A stretch of DNA of 64,000 bases from contig CAWETE010000008.1 in NCBI GenBank assembly GCA_963811895.1, positions 248,001-312,000 on the forward strand. The letters run 5' to 3'. Positions 59,915-64,000 of the stretch are shown here, piece by piece. Each line of letters starts with the position of its first letter. The stretch's first letter is position 1. Source of the DNA: DASSUW01 sp963811895. GTDB lineage: Bacteria; Actinomycetota; Thermoleophilia; Solirubrobacterales; Solirubrobacteraceae. The position numbers were made by a program, and so were the translations under genes. The notes under the pieces are model-generated. The model saw nothing but the letters and a program-made list of their open reading frames with translations. It searched no databases and was not told the origin of the DNA.

Positions 59915-61462
59915 TCAGGCTCCCTCGTAGGCGTACCACAGGGCGGTTTCGCTGTACTCGGCGGCCGACCCCAGGGCCGGCGCCACGTGACTCTGAGACG
60001 AGAGCAGCATCGCCTTCGGGCTCCAGGCGGCGCCGCCGGGCGGCATCGTCGCGGTCGCCAGCGTCGTGGCGAAGTTCTGTTCGCGCCACGCCATGACGAA
60101 GCGGTTGTGGGCCGCGTCGTGCGTGAGCGCGGGCTGGATCCGCGTGGCCTCGTTGAGCCAGTTGCTGTTCGTCTGCTGGAGGCCTCCCGGCCCGACGGCG
60201 GCCATGACCGTGAAGATCGTGTTCAGCGCAGCCGGCGCCGTGTGGTTGGCGGTCGCGTACCCCACCACCACGCGGTTGGACGCGTCGGCCGCCACGGCGA
60301 CCCCGGAGAGCGCCTTGAGCGCCTGGTTGAGGTAGACCGGCGGGCTCCAGGTCGCGCCGTCGTCGGTCGAGTGGCTCGCGCGGACGAAGCCCGTGTTCGG
60401 CTGGTCGCCGCGGTCGAAGTTCGACCAGACGAGGATCCAGGTCGACTGCCCGCCGACACGCGTCCACGCCAGCCCGGGCGTCCCCGCCGTGCGCGCCCCG
60501 GCGGGTGTGCTCGCGAGCGTCCATCCGAGACCGGCATTGGTCGAGCGGACGAGCTTGATGCTGCCGTTGTCGTCGTTGTGGACCCACGCCCACAACAGCG
60601 TGCCGCGGTCGTCGCTCGCGTAGGCGGAGCCGTGGACGGAGCGCTCGCCGCCGAAGAAGAACCAGGCCCGCGTGAGCGCCTTGTCGCCGTCGGTGCGGAG
60701 CCATGAAGGGATGCGGTTGGTGTGGTTCCAGCCGAGGTTGTAGAGGCCGGTGCGGCGGATCGCCGCCACGCCCGGGCTCTGGTTCGTGCGGGCGTGAACG
60801 TGGTTGATGCCGGTGAGCTCGTTGGCCGCGGTGGACCAGCTCGCGCCGCCGTCCGTCGAGCGGAGCTGGCGCAGGCGGTTCTGCGTGAAGTCGCTGTAGA
60901 GCGCCTTCAGGCGGGCGACGTCGCCTTCGAACGGCCCGTATCGCGCCGACTGGTAGACGTAGCCCGAGAACATCGTGTCGTTGCCCGACGCGCTGTGGTC
61001 GAGCAACCCGAGGGCGTGCCCGAGCTCGTGCATGAGCACGCCCTGGAAGTCGACCTCACCGGGCTGGGCGTTGTGCGCCACCCACGGCCACGGCGACATG
61101 TTCTGTGCGTTGCGGCGGTGGAGGATGATCGTCGACGTGTTGCCGCCGATGCTGCTGAAGGTCGACGCGAGCCGCGGGATCGCGGCGCCGCCGAACGCGG
61201 GATCCATCGTGATCAGGATCTCCCCGCTCGCGGGCGCCGTGTTCCCGGTGTAGCCGACGAACTGCGGCCGGAGATCGACCCCGGCGACGTTCATCCAGCG
61301 CGTGTAGGCGTTGAGCACCGCGTCCGTGAAGGGACCCTGCCAGGCGGCGGGGATGCCCTGGGCCGTGAACGCCTGCCAGTTGATCAGGACCCTCGGGCGG
61401 GTGCCCTGGTCGAAGATGCGTGCGTCGGCCACGTGGGCCTCCTCGGTGCGGTCGGGTTGCAC
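59915..61462 (-). CDS. Matrixin-like zinc metalloprotease with sialidase-type repeats
   Basis: The 515-residue protein has the metzincin motif MHELGHALGLLDHSASGNDT (three His ligands and Glu) and a downstream TMFSGYVYQSARYG Met-turn region. The C-terminal half is a run of BNR/Asp-box-like beta blades (RSTDGGASWSTAANELTG, HSTDDGATWSPPVYLNQALK). Matrixins usually are secreted, yet no signal peptide is seen after GTG 61462 (start residues QPDRTEEAHVADARIFDQGT). Either a different start or an unusual export route applies. The gene for the hypothetical protein at 59288 follows closely. Confidence 0.85.
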   Translation of the reverse strand: MQPDRTEEAHVADARIFDQGTRPRVLINWQAFTAQGIPAAWQGPFTDAVLNAYTRWMNVAGVDLRPQFVGYTGNTAPASGEILITMDPAFGGAAIPRLASTFSSIGGNTSTIILHRRNAQNMSPWPWVAHNAQPGEVDFQGVLMHELGHALGLLDHSASGNDTMFSGYVYQSARYGPFEGDVARLKALYSDFTQNRLRQLRSTDGGASWSTAANELTGINHVHARTNQSPGVAAIRRTGLYNLGWNHTNRIPSWLRTDGDKALTRAWFFFGGERSVHGSAYASDDRGTLLWAWVHNDDNGSIKLVRSTNAGLGWTLASTPAGARTAGTPGLAWTRVGGQSTWILVWSNFDRGDQPNTGFVRASHSTDDGATWSPPVYLNQALKALSGVAVAADASNRVVVGYATANHTAPAALNTIFTVMAAVGPGGLQQTNSNWLNEATRIQPALTHDAAHNRFVMAWREQNFATTLATATMPPGGAAWSPKAMLLSSQSHVAPALGSAAEYSETALWYAYEGA

Positions 61463-61515
61463 CCACTAGGAGATGGCCGGCCGGCGCTGTGATACCCGAG
61501 GGCCGCTGACGCGCT

Positions 61516-62088
61516 TCAGGCCTTCCGCTCGTAGGTGAGCACAACGACGCCGTCGCCGACCGTCCTCGCTTCCTGGAGCCTCAGGTTGCGCCGGTCGGGC
61601 GTGTCCTCGAAGGCCTTCTTGCCGGTCCCCAGGATCACCGGGAAGACCATCAGGTTGACCTGGTCGACGAGGTCGCTCGCGATCAGCTCCTGGACGAGCC
61701 GGTGACTGCCCGGGACCTGCAGCTCGCCGTCGAACTCCTCCTTGAGCTTGCGCACCTCGGCCGTCGCGTCACCGCTGCCGAGGACCGTCGTGTTGTTCCA
61801 CTCCGGGTCCTGGAGCGTCGTCGAGACGACGAACTTCGGCATCGAGTTGAACTTGTCGGCGAACTCGCCCTCGCGGTGCGGCCAGGCGCCGGCGAAGCTC
61901 TCGTAGGTGCGCCGGCCGATCAGCAGCCCGTCCGAGCGCATCGTCTCGTCGAGCTTGAACTGGTTTCCGTCGTCGCCGCGGTCGAACTCGAAGGTCCAGC
62001 CGGGGTACTTGAAGTCGGGCTCACCGCCCGGCGCCTCCATCACGCCGTCGAGCGAGACGAACTCCGTCACCACGATTCGTGCAGCCAT
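61516..62088 (-). CDS. Dihydrofolate reductase family protein
   Basis: The 190-residue protein has the DHFR/RibD-C pattern RIVVTEFVSLDGVMEAPGG, DGLLIGRRTYESFAGAWPH, KFVVSTTLQDPEWNNTTVL, LQVPGSHRLVQELIASDLVD and MVFPVILGTGKKAFED. Such proteins are common in Actinobacteria and of unknown substrate. It is coupled to the YdeI/DUF1905 gene upstream; that gene's TGA lies two bases before this ATG. Confidence 0.88.
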   Translation of the reverse strand: MAARIVVTEFVSLDGVMEAPGGEPDFKYPGWTFEFDRGDDGNQFKLDETMRSDGLLIGRRTYESFAGAWPHREGEFADKFNSMPKFVVSTTLQDPEWNNTTVLGSGDATAEVRKLKEEFDGELQVPGSHRLVQELIASDLVDQVNLMVFPVILGTGKKAFEDTPDRRNLRLQEARTVGDGVVVLTYERKA

Positions 62089-62089
62089 G

Positions 62090-62560
62090 TCAGCCTCCCT
62101 CGTGCAGTCTGGCAATTGCGCGCTCGATGCGGCGTGCGCGCGTCTCGAGCGTCTTCGCGTCCTCCACGTTGAGCACGAACCACTGTTGGCGGCTGTAGGA
62201 GAGCGACTCGAAGTAGTGCAGCGCCTCGGGGGCGCCTTCGAGCGCCGCGGCGAGATCTGACGGGACGGCGACGACGCGCGGGTCGCGGTCGAGCTCGATC
62301 GAGACCTCGATCTCGTCGCCGGCCTGCACGCCCGCCAGCTCGCGGTTCTCGGCGCTGATCGGAAGCCGGTACTCGCCGCGCCGGACGGCGACCTTGCTGC
62401 GGTAGGTGTGGTCGCCGATCGTCACCTTCACGAGCGGCTGCCGGCCGGCCTCGAGCGCCTCGACGACCGCGGCGGGCACGCGGACGCCGGTCGCGGTCCT
62501 GCCGGCGAGCTCGACGGTCGCGCGGAACGCGCCGCCGGGGAGGGTCAGTGTCGGTTGCAT
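62090..62560 (-). CDS. YdeI/OmpD-associated family protein with DUF1905 domain
   Basis: The 156-residue protein combines DUF1905 (FRATVELAGRTATGVRVPAA, then LVKVTIGDHTYRSKVAVRRG and LPISAENRELAGVQAGDEIE) with a bacteriocin-protection YdeI-type end (ALEGAPEALHYFESLSYSRQ, then VEDAKTLETRARRIERAIA). The role is not established; YdeI-type proteins are linked to stress or bacteriocin resistance. It starts 68 bases from the divergent dinB gene. Confidence 0.87.
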   Translation of the reverse strand: MQPTLTLPGGAFRATVELAGRTATGVRVPAAVVEALEAGRQPLVKVTIGDHTYRSKVAVRRGEYRLPISAENRELAGVQAGDEIEVSIELDRDPRVVAVPSDLAAALEGAPEALHYFESLSYSRQQWFVLNVEDAKTLETRARRIERAIARLHEGG

Positions 62561-62620
62561 GCCGTCTTAGACCGCCGTGTAGCTCCGAACTCATCGCGCT
62601 TGACTTCGCCGCTCCGAATG

Positions 62621-62634
62621 CGAACATGTGTTCG
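62621..62634. promoter_or_regulatory. LexA (SOS) box over the dinB start
   Basis: CGAACATGTGTTCG fits the Gram-positive/actinobacterial LexA consensus CGAAC-N4-GTTCG at every constrained base. It covers the GTG start of DNA polymerase IV at 62628. A possible -35 TTGACT lies at 62600-62605. LexA bound here would block transcription until DNA damage. Confidence 0.8.
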
Positions 62635-63827
62635 TGTCAAGGGAGGCCAACATCCTGCACGCGGACCTCGACGCGTTCTACGCGTCGGTCGAGCAGCGGG
62701 ACGATCCGCGGTTGCGCGGGCGGCCGGTGATCGTGGGCGGCGGGGTGGTGCTGGCGGCCAGCTACGAGGCGAAGGCTCGCGGGGTGAAGACGGCCATGGG
62801 CGGGCGGCGGGCGCTGGCGCTGTGCCCGGACGCGGTGGTGGTCCCGTGCCGCTTCGAGGCCTACTCGGAGGCGAGCAAGGCGGTGTTCGACATCTTCCGC
62901 GACACGACGCCGCTGGTGGAGGGCCTGTCGATCGACGAGGCGTTCCTCGACGTCCGCGGCATGCGGCGGATCGCGGGCACGCCGCGTGATATCGCGGTCA
63001 GGCTCAAGCAGAGGGTGCTCGACGAGGTGGGCCTGCCGATCACCGTCGGGATCGCCACCACGAAGCACCTGGCCAAGGTGGCGAGCGCCGTGGCGAAGCC
63101 CGACGGCCTGCTCGAGGTGCCCGCCGGCCAGGAGCTCGCCTTCCTCCACCCGTTGCCGGTCGAGCGGCTGTGGGGCGTCGGCCCGGTCACCGCGGGCAAG
63201 CTGCACGCCCACGGGGTCACGACCGTCGCGGAGGCCGCGCGGCTGAACGAGAACCAGCTCGTCTCGCTGCTCGGCCGCGCCGCCGGGCGCCAGCTCCACG
63301 CCCTTTCCCACAACCGCGATCCGCGGCGGGTGCGGGTCGGCGTGCGGCGGCGCTCGATCGGGGCGCAGTGCGCGATCGGCTGGCGGCCGAAGTCGTGGTC
63401 GGCGGTCGACTCGACGCTCGTCGGGCTGGTCGACCGCCTGAGCCGCCGGCTGCGCAAGGGCCGGCGGGTCGGTCGCACCGTCGTCCTGCGCCTGCGCTTC
63501 GACGACTTCTCGCGCGCGACCCGCTCGCACACGCTCCCGGAGCCGACCGGCGAGACGCAGACGATCCTCGTCACCGCCCGCGCCCTGCTCGCCGCCGCCA
63601 CGCCGCTGATCGAGGCCAAGGGGCTGACGCTGGTGGGCGTCACCCTCAGCAACCTCGAGCACTGCGACGACCAGCTGCTGCTGCCGCTCGAGCGCCGGCG
63701 CGCCGGTGCGCTCGACGCCGCGCTCGACGACGTGCGCGAGCGCTTCGGGGCCAACGCGATCGTCCGTGCGGTGCTGCTGGGGCGCGACCGCGGCATCGAG
63801 GTACCCCTATTGCCGGACCTCGAGTGA
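62628..63827 (+). CDS. dinB: DNA polymerase IV (Y family)
   Basis: The 399-residue polymerase has the catalytic motifs ILHADLDAFYASVEQRDDP (Asp13) and EGLSIDEAFLDVRGM (Asp103, Glu104). The helix-hairpin-helix region LWGVGPVTAGKLHAHGVTTV and little-finger segment RSIGAQCAIGWRPKSW are also present. It copies damaged templates and raises mutation. The start GTG 62628 lies inside the LexA box; GTG 62634 is an alternative. Length is normal; no clear beta-clamp motif was confirmed in the tail. Confidence 0.93.
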   Translation: MFVSREANILHADLDAFYASVEQRDDPRLRGRPVIVGGGVVLAASYEAKARGVKTAMGGRRALALCPDAVVVPCRFEAYSEASKAVFDIFRDTTPLVEGLSIDEAFLDVRGMRRIAGTPRDIAVRLKQRVLDEVGLPITVGIATTKHLAKVASAVAKPDGLLEVPAGQELAFLHPLPVERLWGVGPVTAGKLHAHGVTTVAEAARLNENQLVSLLGRAAGRQLHALSHNRDPRRVRVGVRRRSIGAQCAIGWRPKSWSAVDSTLVGLVDRLSRRLRKGRRVGRTVVLRLRFDDFSRATRSHTLPEPTGETQTILVTARALLAAATPLIEAKGLTLVGVTLSNLEHCDDQLLLPLERRRAGALDAALDDVRERFGANAIVRAVLLGRDRGIEVPLLPDLE

Positions 63828-63845
63828 GGGCATACGGTCGAGGCC

Positions 63846-64000
63846 ATGGACTACAAGCTCGAGCTCGTCGCCGTCCCGGTGTCGGACGTCGACCGCGCCA
63901 AGGACTTCTACGTGCAGGCCGGCTTCAACGCCGACCACGACCACAAGGTGAGCGACGAGATGCGCTTCGTGCAGCTCACGCCGCCCGGCTCCGGATGCTC
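63846..64000 (+). CDS. VOC/glyoxalase family protein (partial)
   Basis: Only the first about 51 residues are in the window. They read MDYKLELVAVPVSDVDRAKD, then FYVQAGFNADHDHKVSDEMR and FVQLTPPGSG, the standard first half-domain of VOC (glyoxalase-like) proteins. The rest lies beyond the end. It starts 18 bases after dinB. Confidence 0.8.
   Translation, partial: MDYKLELVAVPVSDVDRAKDFYVQAGFNADHDHKVSDEMRFVQLTPPGSGC

Overview
This window is about 70% GC, densely coded, and rich in GTG starts and 1-4 base stop/start overlaps. It comes from a high-GC actinobacterium. The gene content points to class Thermoleophilia, most likely Solirubrobacter or a close relative: a six-gene mce operon, LVIVD-repeat secreted proteins, an ECF sigma factor with a zinc-finger tail, an actinobacterial-type initiator tRNA, and a Gram-positive-type SOS box. 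This placement is inferred from content; no database was searched.

Layout. 1-3.9 kb: an ECF sigma factor cut by the window edge, a frameshifted LysR regulator divergent from a cysteine-dioxygenase-like cupin, a DHFR-fold protein, tRNA-Leu(UAA), a zinc-ribbon protein and a DUF167 protein. 3.96-12.7 kb: six consecutive, translationally coupled MCE proteins with no YrbE permease or ATPase beside them. 12.7-22.1 kb: an HxlR regulator, a DsbA-fold protein, a small ORF, an acetolactate-synthase-like enzyme, Ppx, a 2-hydroxyacid dehydrogenase, a DUF72 protein, a CoA-binding fusion, an acyl-CoA ligase and tRNA-fMet. 22.1-28.3 kb: a detoxification island with an FAD monooxygenase, TetR, an MmpL/RND pump, an MFS pump and MarR, with two clear palindromic operators. 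28.4-35.4 kb: a NarL-type two-component pair, secreted proteins, two secreted alpha/beta hydrolases and a TetR regulator.

35.5-42.9 kb: a class B penicillin-binding protein, a siderophore-type ABC importer under a probable iron box, and a co-directional trio of M20 amidase, carboxylesterase and maleylacetate reductase. 42.9-50.8 kb: an M28 peptidase, an FAD-linked oxidase, a ring-cleaving dioxygenase, two divergent LVIVD-repeat proteins and a trypsin-like protease. 50.8-55.3 kb: a DEAD-box helicase, cyclopropane-fatty-acid synthase, acyl desaturase, cold shock protein and thioesterase, a group that fits membrane and cold adaptation. 55.3-64 kb: a STAS protein coupled to a lipoprotein, a large uncharacterised protein, a matrixin-like protease, small enzymes, SOS-controlled DNA polymerase IV and the start of a VOC protein.

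Two observations cut across the window. First, three copies of one intergenic palindromic element (about 160-220 bp) share near-identical ends (AACTGCGGCTGGGTAGGG and its complement) and nested hairpins. Second, at least seven single-base insertions break otherwise well-conserved genes. The consistent direction suggests residual assembly errors as much as real pseudogenes.
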